NCBI RefSeq assembly: GCF_947495315.1
Contig: NZ_CANLYD010000020.1
Span: 1-64,000, forward strand
Source of the DNA: an uncultured Aquimarina sp.
GTDB taxonomy: Bacteria; Bacteroidota; Bacteroidia; Flavobacteriales; Flavobacteriaceae
DNA length: 64,000 bases
Direction of reading: 5' to 3'
The notes beneath the pieces were generated by a model. That model was not told where the DNA came from. It ran no database searches and worked only from the letters and a program-made list of their open reading frames with translations. The translations under genes and the position numbers were made by a program. Each line of letters begins with the position of its first letter. The stretch's first letter is position 1. Of this stretch, positions 9,398-18,462 are shown one piece after another.

Positions 9398-12103
9398 CTA
9401 CTCTACTATTTCTATACTATTTGGTAATTCAATTATAAATCTTGCTCCTTTATCATAAGAATCATCAATGCGTATGAGCCCGTTATGACCTTCTATAATC
9501 TTTTTACAGATAGCTAAACCTAATCCACTTCCTATAGGTTTTTTAATATTTTGGTTATGAGATTGATAGAATTTCTCAAAAATATGTTTCTTATCATTTT
9601 CAGGGATACCTTTACCATTATCCTGCACAGAAATTCGTATAAAATCCTCCTTATTAGAAACAGCTACTTCAATTATCCCTTTATTCTTTTCTACAAACTT
9701 AATCCCATTAGACAATAGATTAGTTAACACCTGTAATATTCTGTCCTCATCGTATAAAGCGATTATTTGATTAGAAGATTTAGTGGATAAAATTGAAATA
9801 CATTTTTGCTGTGCTATCGTATAAACTCCAGAAATTGACTTTTCTACAGTCTCAATTATATTATTATTTTTTTTATCAAAAACCTCTCTTCCCGATCCCA
9901 GTTTTTCCAAATCTAGTATATTATGTATCAATGTAGAAAGTCTTTCTGAATCCTTAAGTATAGTGTCTAAAAATTGAATTCTCAATTCATTAGATATATC
10001 ATGATCATTATCTAGTAGCACCTCTGAAGCTGCTCTTATTGAAGTAATCGGTGTTTTTAATTCATGCGCTACCGTATCCAAAAATTCATCCTTTACTTTA
10101 TCCTGTTGTTTCAATTCTTCGTTTGCCTTTTTTAAATCATCCGTAAGCTTAATAAGTTCTTCTGATCTTTGTCTTAAAAATTTGTTCGTAGAAATTGTTT
10201 TTTTACTTTCTTCCAGAATTTTCAAAACTTCTACCAATGTTACTGGTTGTTCTTTTACTACACTAGCGATTAGAATTCGGGACGAAGCTCCTCCAATACT
10301 TCCAGTAAGTAGCTTTTCAGAAAAATTTATTAATCTAGAGTCCGCTTTCTTAATATTAATGGGGAGATCATGTTTTGTGTAAAAAAGGTTTAATGCTCGT
10401 TCTGTTCTTTGAATACCTAAAAATTTGATTAATAAATTTTTTATATCAGAAACATAGGCTTCTCCTTTCCATACATATGCACTCTCTTGTAAAGATTCAT
10501 AACTGTTATTTACAAACATTTCGGCATAATTACGTTCTCTATAGTTCCCCTTACTAGAAACAGATATAAACAAATAAATGATGGTATTCAAAAACATACT
10601 CCAAAAAAATGCGTGAGTTACCGGAGTCATGAAATCAATACCAAATAACTGATAAGGCCTTAACAATTCTATCCCGAAAGCTCCATTTGTTATGAAATCT
10701 GTATTGCCTAAAATAATATCTAAAACAAAAGGGAGAATTAAGGTGTATATTGTTATTAACGTACCTGTAATGATTCCTGATTTAGCTGCAATAGCAGAAC
10801 CTCTATTCCAAAATAAACCAATAAAAAATGCCGGTGCCAGTTGTGCAATGATCACAAAAGATATTTGCCCAATCGAAAACAAAGACAACTGAACATTAAA
10901 ATTAATATAAAACAAATAGGCTCCTACAATCAATGAAAAAATTGCAATTCTTCTAATATTTTTTATATAGTTTGCATTTCTCTCTGGATGACTTCTACTA
11001 AACTTATCCAAAAAACCATATGGAATAATTAAATTATTACTCAGCATGACTGATAGTGCTAATGTAGAAACGACAACCATAGAAATTACAGCAGAAAAAC
11101 CACCTAAAAATACTAGCGTTGCCAGAAATATATTATCATACTGCAATGGTAATAACAATGTATAATAATCAGGGTTTAAACTTTTGTCAAGACTTAATTT
11201 TCCTCCCCATGCTACAAATATTACAAATACATTAAACAATAATAGATACAGAGGAAAGAGCCAAATTGCTTTTTTTAAATGCTTTTCTGATGTATTTTCC
11301 ACAACTGCTACCTGAAACTGTCTTGGCAATAAAAAAATAGCAAAAAACGATAATGCAATCATAAAATACCAATTAATGCCCGCTTCTAAACCATCAAGTG
11401 TAGTAAGGGATTCTAAGTTTTCTAAAGAAGAAAATTTATCATAAATATCTGCAGTCCCGTCAAATAAAAAATAGGTAACATAGATACCTATTATCAAAAA
11501 GAAAACTAGCTTCAATACTGATTCTACCGCAACAGAAAAAACAATTCCTTGCCTTCTTCGTGTAGCATCTGTGACTCGAGTGCCAAAAAAAGCCGCAAAT
11601 ATAGCTAACAAAAGAGCTACATAAAAGGTAGTATCTTGAAAAATTGAAGTTGAAAAAGGAATAGTATCCTTAGAAATAATCGAAAATGTTTCAGAAATAG
11701 CTTTTAACTGTAATGAGATATAAGGTACAATAGCTAAAACACAAATTATAGTAACTAATGCTCCTAAAAATCTATTGTTACCATAGCGTAAAGATATAAA
11801 ATCAGCTATGCTAGATACTTTTTGCTGTTTAGAGATCCGTATTATTTTTTTTAAAACTACGATCCACAATGGAAATGCTATTACTGGCCCTAAATACGTA
11901 GTTAAAAAACTAATTCCAGAAGTTGCAGCAATTCCGACACTACCGTAATAGGTCCAGGCTGAACAATAAACAGCAAGCGATAACGTATAAACATATGCAT
12001 TGTTCACCCAAGCACTCTTTGCCTTTTTTTCTGCCCAAAAAGCTACTCCAAATAAAAATGCTAAATACGCTACGATTATGAATATTAAGATATAATTACT
12101 CAT
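9398..12103 (-). CDS. Sodium:solute symporter-like sensor histidine kinase (CrbS/CbrA type)
   Basis: A 901-residue hybrid of a transporter-like sensor and a kinase. Residues 1 to about 500 form a sodium:solute symporter fold with some 12-13 hydrophobic segments. A linker and a coiled-coil region (about 625-665) lead to a HisKA domain with phospho-accepting His680 in AHELKTP, and an HATPase domain with the N-box TNLLSNGIKF and the glycine boxes DNGKGIP and GSGLGLAI. No PAS domain is obvious. This architecture is known from CbrA and CrbS, which sense histidine or acetate metabolism. The start overlaps the stop of the 64-residue membrane protein by 8 bases, implying translational coupling. Confidence 0.93.
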   Translation of the reverse strand: MSNYILIFIIVAYLAFLFGVAFWAEKKAKSAWVNNAYVYTLSLAVYCSAWTYYGSVGIAATSGISFLTTYLGPVIAFPLWIVVLKKIIRISKQQKVSSIADFISLRYGNNRFLGALVTIICVLAIVPYISLQLKAISETFSIISKDTIPFSTSIFQDTTFYVALLLAIFAAFFGTRVTDATRRRQGIVFSVAVESVLKLVFFLIIGIYVTYFLFDGTADIYDKFSSLENLESLTTLDGLEAGINWYFMIALSFFAIFLLPRQFQVAVVENTSEKHLKKAIWLFPLYLLLFNVFVIFVAWGGKLSLDKSLNPDYYTLLLPLQYDNIFLATLVFLGGFSAVISMVVVSTLALSVMLSNNLIIPYGFLDKFSRSHPERNANYIKNIRRIAIFSLIVGAYLFYINFNVQLSLFSIGQISFVIIAQLAPAFFIGLFWNRGSAIAAKSGIITGTLITIYTLILPFVLDIILGNTDFITNGAFGIELLRPYQLFGIDFMTPVTHAFFWSMFLNTIIYLFISVSSKGNYRERNYAEMFVNNSYESLQESAYVWKGEAYVSDIKNLLIKFLGIQRTERALNLFYTKHDLPINIKKADSRLINFSEKLLTGSIGGASSRILIASVVKEQPVTLVEVLKILEESKKTISTNKFLRQRSEELIKLTDDLKKANEELKQQDKVKDEFLDTVAHELKTPITSIRAASEVLLDNDHDISNELRIQFLDTILKDSERLSTLIHNILDLEKLGSGREVFDKKNNNIIETVEKSISGVYTIAQQKCISILSTKSSNQIIALYDEDRILQVLTNLLSNGIKFVEKNKGIIEVAVSNKEDFIRISVQDNGKGIPENDKKHIFEKFYQSHNQNIKKPIGSGLGLAICKKIIEGHNGLIRIDDSYDKGARFIIELPNSIEIVE

Positions 12104-12290
12104 AATACTTCTTTAAAATAATACTAGAAATAAAGATTGCAATTGCCCAAATCAAAAAAATAAAAAAATACATTGTCGGGAACCCTGATATATGTCCAGA
12201 ATGATTAAATACTAAAATCAATGGAATATTAAACAATAACAGCAGTGCTAATGACAGTATAATTAATTTTTGTTGATGACGTTTTTTCAT
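12096..12290 (-). CDS. Small two-helix membrane protein next to the sensor kinase
   Basis: A 64-residue protein with two hydrophobic segments (about residues 9-27 and 38-58), a basic N-terminus and a KKYYE tail. It overlaps the start of the kinase gene by 8 bases. Small two-helix subunits commonly accompany sodium:solute symporters (for example DUF4212, DUF997 and DUF3311), so I infer it assists the transporter part of the kinase. I do not recognise the exact family. Its size and overlap make it a real gene rather than a shadow. Confidence 0.7.
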   Translation of the reverse strand: MKKRHQQKLIILSLALLLLFNIPLILVFNHSGHISGFPTMYFFIFLIWAIAIFISSIILKKYYE

Positions 12291-12308
12291 ATATAAACGA
12301 TCTAATTT

Positions 12309-12343
12309 AAAACCTATGCGATCATAAAGGTCACATAGGTTTT
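12309..12343 (-). terminator. Hairpin between the symporter and sensor-kinase genes
   Basis: A perfect 10-bp inverted repeat AAAACCTATG/CATAGGTTTT with a 15-base loop lies in the 62-base gap. On the minus strand it ends in TTTT then AAATT, a modest T-tail. It may partly terminate transcription, so that the transporter genes are expressed above the sensor genes. Confidence 0.55.
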
Positions 12344-12352
12344 TGATTATTT

Positions 12353-14143
12353 TTAATGACCAGTTGCTTCTCCAGCATTATTAGGTAATCTAATGTTTTC
12401 TACAATTTCCTGAACATCCTCAGGAGGTGCAACGGTAAATTTACATACCACCAAGGATACTATAAAATTAATAACCATAGCTACAGCACCAAATCCTTCT
12501 GGCGAAATACCAAACCACCATTCACTTGAAGGAGGAAGCGTTTCATCAAACCAACCTAGTTTATATTTAATCATATATAACAACATGCATAATATACCCA
12601 CAACCATTCCTGCAACTGCTCCTTCTTTATTCATTCTTTTATAAAAAATACCCAAAACAATTGCTGGAAAAAATGATGCTGCTGCTAAACCAAAAGCTAA
12701 CGCTACAACGGCTGCAACAAATCCAGGAGGGTTAATTCCAAAATATCCAGCTACACACACTGCAGCTACAGCAGAAAGACGAGCAGCAATAAGTTCTCCT
12801 TTTTCAGAAATATCTGGCTTAATCATTTTCTTGATTAAATCATGTGATACAGAAGAAGAGATTACCAATAATAAACCAGCTGCAGTAGATAAAGCTGCTG
12901 CCAATCCTCCTGCAGCAACTAATGCTATTACCCAATTAGGAAGATTTGCAATTTCTGGATTTGCCAATACCATAATATCTCTATCCACAAATAATTCATT
13001 TTTTGTAGCAGCGTTAACATTCGTGATCAATCTTTCACCATTTTCTCCGCGATTTTTACCATCAAAAATTGGTTTGTTTTTATTTCCTTCTACAGAATGA
13101 CCACTTAAATATTGTACCTGACCGTCTCCATTTTTATCTGTCCAGCCAAGTAATCCAGTATCTTCCCAGTTTTTAAACCAAGCAGGAAGCTCTTCATACT
13201 TCTTATTTTGAACAGATTCTATTAAATTAGTTTTTGCAAAAACCGCAACTGCCGGAGCAGTGGTGTATAAAATTGCGATTAATAGCAGTGCATACCCTGC
13301 AGATTTACGAGCATCTTTTACTCGTTTCACAGTAAAAAACCGAACAATCACGTGTGGTAAACCTGCTGTTCCTAACATTAATGCCAATGTGATTGCAAAA
13401 ACATCTAATGTTGATTTTGATCCATCAGTATATGCAGCAAAACCAAGTTCTGTGCTAAGCCCGTCTAATTTATCTAATAAATACACCCCTGATCCATCTG
13501 TAACTGTTCCTCCAAATCCTAACTGAGGAATTGGATTACCAGTCATTTGTATAGAAATGAAAATTGCTGGTACCATAAAGGCAAATATCAATACACAATA
13601 TTGTGCAACTTGCGTATACGTTATTCCTTTCATACCTCCTAATACAGCATAAAAAAGCACAATGATCATCCCTATGATTACTCCTGTATTGATATCTACT
13701 TCTAAGAATCGTGAAAATACAATTCCTACACCTCTCATTTGTCCAGCTACATATGTAAAAGAAACTAATAATGCACAAAATACAGCTACCGATCTCGCAG
13801 TTTTAGAATAGTATCGATCACCTATAAAATCAGGTACCGTAAATTTACCGAATTTCCGAAGGTACGGCGCTAGTAATAATGCCAATAACACATAACCTCC
13901 TGTCCATCCCATCAAATAAACAGCTCCGTCATATCCTGCAAAAGCTATTATTCCTGCCATTGATATGAAAGAAGCAGCACTCATCCAATCCGCAGCCGTC
14001 GCCATACCATTTGCCAAAGGAGAAACTCCTCCTCCAGCTACGTAAAACTCTTTTGTCGAACTGGCTCTTGACCAGATAGCAATACCTATATATAAAGCAA
14101 ACGTTACCCCCACTAGAATATACGTCCATAATTGAACACTCAT
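12353..14143 (-). CDS. Sodium:solute symporter, acetate/carboxylate type
   Basis: A 596-residue integral membrane protein of the SSS family with about 13 transmembrane segments. It resembles the acetate permease-like branch (ActP and the VC_2705-type subgroup) rather than the proline or glucose branches. Conserved blocks include ADWMSAASFISMAG near the N-terminus, FYAVLGGMKGITYTQVAQY in the middle and a long soluble insert at about 310-380. A DUF4212 gene precedes it, which is the known companion of this subgroup. With acs and the sensor kinase in the same block, acetate or another short carboxylate is the likely substrate, driven by the sodium gradient. The 140-base leader upstream of the start is longer than other gaps in the block and contains a small hairpin. 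Confidence 0.92.
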   Translation of the reverse strand: MSVQLWTYILVGVTFALYIGIAIWSRASSTKEFYVAGGGVSPLANGMATAADWMSAASFISMAGIIAFAGYDGAVYLMGWTGGYVLLALLLAPYLRKFGKFTVPDFIGDRYYSKTARSVAVFCALLVSFTYVAGQMRGVGIVFSRFLEVDINTGVIIGMIIVLFYAVLGGMKGITYTQVAQYCVLIFAFMVPAIFISIQMTGNPIPQLGFGGTVTDGSGVYLLDKLDGLSTELGFAAYTDGSKSTLDVFAITLALMLGTAGLPHVIVRFFTVKRVKDARKSAGYALLLIAILYTTAPAVAVFAKTNLIESVQNKKYEELPAWFKNWEDTGLLGWTDKNGDGQVQYLSGHSVEGNKNKPIFDGKNRGENGERLITNVNAATKNELFVDRDIMVLANPEIANLPNWVIALVAAGGLAAALSTAAGLLLVISSSVSHDLIKKMIKPDISEKGELIAARLSAVAAVCVAGYFGINPPGFVAAVVALAFGLAAASFFPAIVLGIFYKRMNKEGAVAGMVVGILCMLLYMIKYKLGWFDETLPPSSEWWFGISPEGFGAVAMVINFIVSLVVCKFTVAPPEDVQEIVENIRLPNNAGEATGH

Positions 14144-14283
14144 AATTTTATTTCTTAAATTGTTATACTAATTATTTCTAACATTGGGAGATTCAAATTC
14201 CCCAAGAGATTTCTTTTGAAAAGAATACGATTTTAAAACCTTATTCTATGGATTTATTGATAGTCAAAATATGGTTGTCTACC

Positions 14284-14547
14284 TCAATCTTTATCATAAC
14301 CATACTTTTTATCGAGCTTATTCATCAAGCGCACATATACAAAGATTAAAATCACAAACACGTAAATAGAACCTTGTTGAGCAAACCAGAATCCTAGCCG
14401 GAAACCTCCAAGTCGAATATTATTTAAGGCATCCTTTAATAAAATACCCGCGCCATAGGATACGATAAACCAAATAGCGAGAAGAATAAAAAGATATTTT
14501 ACATTCTCTTTCCAATAGGCTTTTGCCTTTTTTTGTTGTTCTGTCAT
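14284..14547 (-). CDS. DUF4212 small subunit of the symporter
   Basis: An 87-residue protein with two transmembrane helices (about 17-35 and 52-72), a KAYWKENVKYLFILLAIW start and a short charged C-terminus. This is the DUF4212 family, found directly upstream of the VC_2705-type symporter in many bacteria and described as its small subunit. It starts 12 bases after the porin gene ends, so the two are cotranscribed. Confidence 0.9.
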   Translation of the reverse strand: MTEQQKKAKAYWKENVKYLFILLAIWFIVSYGAGILLKDALNNIRLGGFRLGFWFAQQGSIYVFVILIFVYVRLMNKLDKKYGYDKD

Positions 14548-14559
14548 ATTTTTTAAATT

Positions 14560-15792
14560 TTATAAATAGATCATGGCTTGCAGGGTTACGACTCCTTGAG
14601 CGTCATTATCACCGTATTTTGTATTCTGATATTCTAATGTTAATTTAGAATTATGACCGCTGATATAAGCATTGGCTCCTAATCCAAAACTGGTAGCATT
14701 GTCATCTATAGCATCAATTGACCTTGTTTTAAACAATGCATACGGCTGAAACTTGATTTTTTTATCGGTATTAGGGATTACATAACCTACGTGACTATAA
14801 ATCATTGATCCTGTTTCATAGGTTTGTCCTAATGTAAAATTTTCACCGTAATCATTATTCTGATACGTAGCATATGCCGTAATTACTGAACCGTTAGTTC
14901 CTAATGGAGCGTCATAAAAAGCATCAACAGCAAATATCGCAACATCCTGCCCCTCTAGAGTTCCATCTGTATTAGCAAGTACACTTCCTTCCGGATGATA
15001 AAAGAATCCTGCACCAACATTAAACATTTTTTTACCCCCAAGATAGGTTCCTACTTTGTAAGGTAAAAAATTTGATTCTTTGTCCATAAAATTATATTCA
15101 AAATATCCAGCAAAATTTTTACCGGCATCTTTGGATCCTAACAATCTGCGTCCTGCATATACCGCCGGACCGCTCGCAACAGGATCCACAGCAGCTTGAA
15201 GATTATTGGTTATGGATTCATTTACGGATACTTGATATAAAAAATTTCCAAAAGATCCTTTAGCATAAACACCAATATGACGAGCAAATTGATCAGATAA
15301 GCCTATAGTAGCCCATGACTGCCTATTGTTATCTAAAGTCATCATGTTTAGTGTACTTTGATTATTTAATCTGGAAATTCCATTCCAATAGTGTAGACCA
15401 CCACCTATTGCATGATTTGCCCCAAGACTATATTGTACCCATACTCCATGAAAAAAAAGTTGAGAGCTCTCACCAAGACCTGTAGGACTTTGATTATTTG
15501 CATTTAAACTATTTAATCCAAAATGTGTAAGAATAAGAAAATCTTTGTTTATCTGAGCATACATTAAGATACGTGCCCGTCTGATACTAAAATTAGTTTT
15601 ACTTACATCATCAGGAACATCATCATTGTATTGTGCCCAGAATTGCGCCCAAGAAATTACTCTAAAATATTTTGAGCCATCCTCATTAAGCTTCACTTTT
15701 AATCCTCCTGTATAATCAGGAGAACCTTGTGAATACGAATACTGAAGAGTACAAATAATTATACCTATCAGCAATATATATTTTTTAATCAT
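14560..15792 (-). CDS. Outer-membrane porin of the acetate block
   Basis: A 410-residue outer-membrane beta-barrel protein with a signal peptide (residues 1-21, ending SYSQ). Alternating hydrophobic beta strands run throughout, and the last residue pattern (VVTLQAMIYL) is typical of a barrel closing strand. It resembles the phosphate-selective porin O/P-like group that accompanies transport loci in Flavobacteria. Being first in the transport operon with DUF4212 and the symporter, it probably admits the substrate through the outer membrane. Its 110-base upstream gap holds striking inverted and direct repeats, described separately. Confidence 0.82.
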   Translation of the reverse strand: MIKKYILLIGIIICTLQYSYSQGSPDYTGGLKVKLNEDGSKYFRVISWAQFWAQYNDDVPDDVSKTNFSIRRARILMYAQINKDFLILTHFGLNSLNANNQSPTGLGESSQLFFHGVWVQYSLGANHAIGGGLHYWNGISRLNNQSTLNMMTLDNNRQSWATIGLSDQFARHIGVYAKGSFGNFLYQVSVNESITNNLQAAVDPVASGPAVYAGRRLLGSKDAGKNFAGYFEYNFMDKESNFLPYKVGTYLGGKKMFNVGAGFFYHPEGSVLANTDGTLEGQDVAIFAVDAFYDAPLGTNGSVITAYATYQNNDYGENFTLGQTYETGSMIYSHVGYVIPNTDKKIKFQPYALFKTRSIDAIDDNATSFGLGANAYISGHNSKLTLEYQNTKYGDNDAQGVVTLQAMIYL

Positions 15793-15807
15793 TGAGTTCT
15801 AAAGATT

Positions 15808-15902
15808 AGATTAGTAATAAAATGATATTGTGCACACTACTAATCTCTTAAAAAGTAAGAGTTAATAAAAAAATACTATACTTTTTTGGTAATTTACTAT
15901 AC
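15808..15902 (-). promoter_or_regulatory. Operator-like repeats upstream of the porin gene
   Basis: Three repeat structures lie in the gap upstream of the porin start: a perfect 9-bp inverted repeat AGATTAGTA/TACTAATCT (15808-15816 and 15838-15846), a 6-bp inverted repeat CTCTTA/TAAGAG with a 5-base loop (15845-15861), and a direct repeat TACTATAC at 15874-15881 and 15895-15902. The direct-repeat starts are exactly 21 bases apart, two helical turns, which suits a dimeric DNA-binding protein. No regulator is shown to bind here. Confidence 0.5.
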
Positions 15903-16322
15903 TCAATCTCTAAAACGTTCCCATTTAATAAGCATGAATTTATCGCCCAACTCAGTAACAATACATCCTGCACCAGATAAATTATCCATATCTTGAAAAT
16001 ACATAGACAATTCTGAACCGTTGAGAATTTTATAGGTAGGATGATAATTGTAATTGTAAGGTCTTTTTATGTTATATTTTTTAACCCAATTCATTATACT
16101 TACATGAGACACCCCTAAAACTCGTTCAATTTCTCGATATGTTAACCCTTCTAAGTATAACTGAAGTGCTTTATTTACATAATAGTCATCAATTTTCTTT
16201 CCTATCTTATTAACAGAAAAAAAATAATTACAAGACTTACATCTATATCGTTGTCTATTATTAACAATACCACTTTTTACATATCTATCAGATCCACAAC
16301 TAGGACAAAGCTGAATTTTCAT
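15903..16322 (-). CDS. IS1/InsA-like zinc-ribbon and helix-turn-helix protein, probable regulator
   Basis: A 139-residue protein. The ATG at 16322 is chosen because the longer reading starts at a TTG and adds only MIY. The N-terminus has two CxxC knuckles (CPSCGSDR... and YRCKSCNYFF), as in the InsA zinc ribbon of IS1-type elements. A helix-turn-helix follows around LTYREIERVLGVSHVSIMNW, then a distinct C-terminal 45 residues (YKILNGSELSMYFQDMDN...). There is no DDE catalytic domain after it and no terminal repeats around it, so it is not a transposase. It lies just upstream of the porin gene and probably is a domesticated transposase-derived regulator, a role I infer from position. Confidence 0.75.
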   Translation of the reverse strand: MKIQLCPSCGSDRYVKSGIVNNRQRYRCKSCNYFFSVNKIGKKIDDYYVNKALQLYLEGLTYREIERVLGVSHVSIMNWVKKYNIKRPYNYNYHPTYKILNGSELSMYFQDMDNLSGAGCIVTELGDKFMLIKWERFRD

Positions 16323-16483
16323 ATATATCAAATTTGCATAAATATATCAATTTAGCAATAAATATTTAATAAATTATTATGACATTCTTTAAACATCCTT
16401 AACAATTACAATAGTTTTTATTATGATTCCATTAAATTTATAGATTACTGTAATTAATTAAACAATTTTACTTTTATAGAACT

Positions 16484-17038
16484 ATGGCAGATGAACTTAT
16501 AGACATATTAAATAAAGACGGAAAACTAACTGGTGAAGTTCGATTAAAATCTGAAGCACATCAACTAGGACTATACCATGCTAGTGTTCATATTTGGTTT
16601 TATACTTTGAATGGAAAAATATTATTGCAGAAACGAGCTAAAGATAAAGATACGTTTCCTAATCTGTGGGATATTTCGGTTGCAGGTCATATTGGAGCAG
16701 GAGAAACTTCAGAAAACTCAGCCTTACGTGAAATTGAAGAAGAAATTGGCTTATCTATAGGTGAAAAGGATTTGGATTTCATTGGAATGTATTTAGCAGA
16801 AAAACAACCAAGCCCGGATATATTTGACAATGAATTTCATTACATTTTCCTTTCGGAATTAGAAGTATCAATAGAAGAACTCACACTTCAAAAAGAAGAG
16901 GTATCAGAGATTAAACTAATGTCCGTACAGCTTTTAACAAATCACCTTCAGGATATAGATGCCCAGAAAAATTATGTCCCTCATGATCCTCAATATTACG
17001 ATTTTGTTCTTAAAGAAATCACAAATAGATTGACATAA
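16484..17038 (+). CDS. Nudix hydrolase, isopentenyl-diphosphate isomerase-like subgroup
   Basis: A 184-residue protein with an intact Nudix box, GHIGAGETSENSALREIEEE followed by IGL, giving the metal-binding REIEEE core. The early block DILNKDGKLTGEVRLKSEAH and the length resemble the idi-like Nudix proteins and their relatives, but the family members with this N-terminus hydrolyse varied nucleoside diphosphate derivatives. A -7-like TACTTTTA precedes it by about 10-20 bases. It stands alone between the acetate block and dps, so the substrate cannot be inferred from context. Confidence 0.88.
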   Translation: MADELIDILNKDGKLTGEVRLKSEAHQLGLYHASVHIWFYTLNGKILLQKRAKDKDTFPNLWDISVAGHIGAGETSENSALREIEEEIGLSIGEKDLDFIGMYLAEKQPSPDIFDNEFHYIFLSELEVSIEELTLQKEEVSEIKLMSVQLLTNHLQDIDAQKNYVPHDPQYYDFVLKEITNRLT

Positions 17039-17091
17039 TACCTAGATTGCGATTAACTATCGTAACTTTAATTTAACATGTTTAATTATAG

Positions 17092-17100
17092 TAATTTTGT
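17092..17100 (+). promoter_or_regulatory. -7 box in front of dps
   Basis: TAATTTTG at 17092-17099 matches TAnnTTTG and lies 32 bases before the dps start. The TTTG box upstream is weak. Confidence 0.4.
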
Positions 17101-17131
17101 ATTGAAAAATTAAAATCAATAAATAAAAACT

Positions 17132-17584
17132 ATGATATATTCAAATCAAGGAACCGTACAAGCACTTAATGTATTATTAGCAGATTACCATATGTATTAT
17201 CAAAAGCTTAGAAATTTTCACTGGAATATTACCGGTCGCAATTTCTTTGAATTACATTTAAAATTTGAAGAGCTATATGAAGATGCTAAGTTAAAAATTG
17301 ACGAAATTGCAGAAAGGATATTGACACTAAGAGCTAAACCAATTAGTAATTATAGTTCGTATCTTACGACTTCTTCTATAAAAGAGGCAGATACTAAATT
17401 GGTAGATCATGAAATGGTTTCTGCTATTCTTGAAGATCACGATGCTATTTTGAAACAATTAAAACTTGTAACAAAAGAGGCAGAAGAAGCAGGTGACGAC
17501 GGAACATTAGATATCACCGGTACGTATATTGGTGAATTAGAAAAAACAAGCTGGATGCTAAATGCATGGAATCAAAAAAGTTAA
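17132..17584 (+). CDS. dps: Dps family DNA-binding/ferritin-like protein
   Basis: A 150-residue four-helix ferritin-like protein. The di-iron ferroxidase block is visible as the NFHWNITGRNFFELHLKFEELYED stretch, whose H and D/E ligands sit at the dimer interface, followed by DEIAERILTL. Dps proteins form 12-subunit cages that store iron oxidised by peroxide and protect DNA during starvation and oxidative stress. The length is slightly short (usual 155-170) because both tails are short; the N-terminal lysine-rich DNA-binding extension is absent, so this may be an iron cage without direct DNA binding. Confidence 0.92.
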   Translation: MIYSNQGTVQALNVLLADYHMYYQKLRNFHWNITGRNFFELHLKFEELYEDAKLKIDEIAERILTLRAKPISNYSSYLTTSSIKEADTKLVDHEMVSAILEDHDAILKQLKLVTKEAEEAGDDGTLDITGTYIGELEKTSWMLNAWNQKS

Positions 17585-17595
17585 AACTATAAATT

Positions 17596-18453
17596 TTGAA
17601 ACTGATAACTTTCTTTCTCTTATTAATTATATCACTACCCTTAAGTTGTCAGAAAAAAGATAACACAGACCTAATTATAATTAATGGTTTATCTAAGAAT
17701 GTTAAGGAAATATCAGGTATCACTAAATTTACTTCTGACACTCTTCTCTATGCTATTAATGATTCTGGTAATGATAATACCCTATTTTGTTTGAATCAAA
17801 AGGGGAAAATTATAAAAAAACTTAAAATCCCAAATAGTAAAAATATAGACTGGGAAGATCTTGCTTATGATCATCAAAACAACATATATATAGGTGATTT
17901 TGGAAATAATTATAATAATAGAAAAGATCTGGTTATATATAAGGTATCTGGTATTTCTTCAGACGATATAGAAGTTAGTAAAACAGAATTTATTTTAGAG
18001 GATCAAAAGAAGTTTCCACCAGGAAAGAAGAATAAAAATTTCGACATAGAAGCTTTCGTTTATAGAAACGGAAGCTTCTATTTATTTACAAAAAACAGAA
18101 GTTCTAAGTTTGACGGAGAGACAAAACTCTATAAAGTTTCTGATACTCCTGGAAAACAAATTGCTAAACTAATTGGAAGTTATAAAACCTGTGATGATCC
18201 TAATGACTGTTTTATAAGTGGAGCAACTATTAATTCTGCAGGAGATAAAATAGTACTTCTTACTTATAATAAAATATTTATCTTATCTAACTTTGAGGGT
18301 GACGACTTATTTAACGGTACAATCAAAAAGATAAAACTTAATCATTTTTCTCAAAAAGAAGGTATTTGTTTTAAAAATGACTCCACACTTTTAATTGTTG
18401 ATGAAAAAAGAAAAAATATGAAAGGGCGATTGTATGAATATCATATCAATTAA
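17596..18453 (+). CDS. Lipoprotein with beta-propeller-like body, function unknown
   Basis: A 285-residue protein starting at TTG, 11 bases after dps. The N-terminus MKLITFFLLLIISLPLSCQ is a lipoprotein signal with the lipobox LPLSC. The body shows short repeated units with D-G/D-N turns (SGNDNTLF, DWEDLAYDHQNNIYIGDFGN, DIEAFVYRNGSFYLF), as in a beta-propeller. It somewhat resembles SdiA-regulated-type secreted proteins, but I would not assign that name. Close spacing to dps suggests a shared transcript. The next gene is convergent, with the stops only 9 bases apart. Confidence 0.65.
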   Translation: MKLITFFLLLIISLPLSCQKKDNTDLIIINGLSKNVKEISGITKFTSDTLLYAINDSGNDNTLFCLNQKGKIIKKLKIPNSKNIDWEDLAYDHQNNIYIGDFGNNYNNRKDLVIYKVSGISSDDIEVSKTEFILEDQKKFPPGKKNKNFDIEAFVYRNGSFYLFTKNRSSKFDGETKLYKVSDTPGKQIAKLIGSYKTCDDPNDCFISGATINSAGDKIVLLTYNKIFILSNFEGDDLFNGTIKKIKLNHFSQKEGICFKNDSTLLIVDEKRKNMKGRLYEYHIN

Positions 18454-18462
18454 AAAGCACTT

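Noticed and set aside
15903-16322. Insertion sequence of the IS1 family
   Set aside because: No DDE transposase domain, no second frame and no terminal inverted repeats or target duplication; only the zinc ribbon and HTH resemble InsA.
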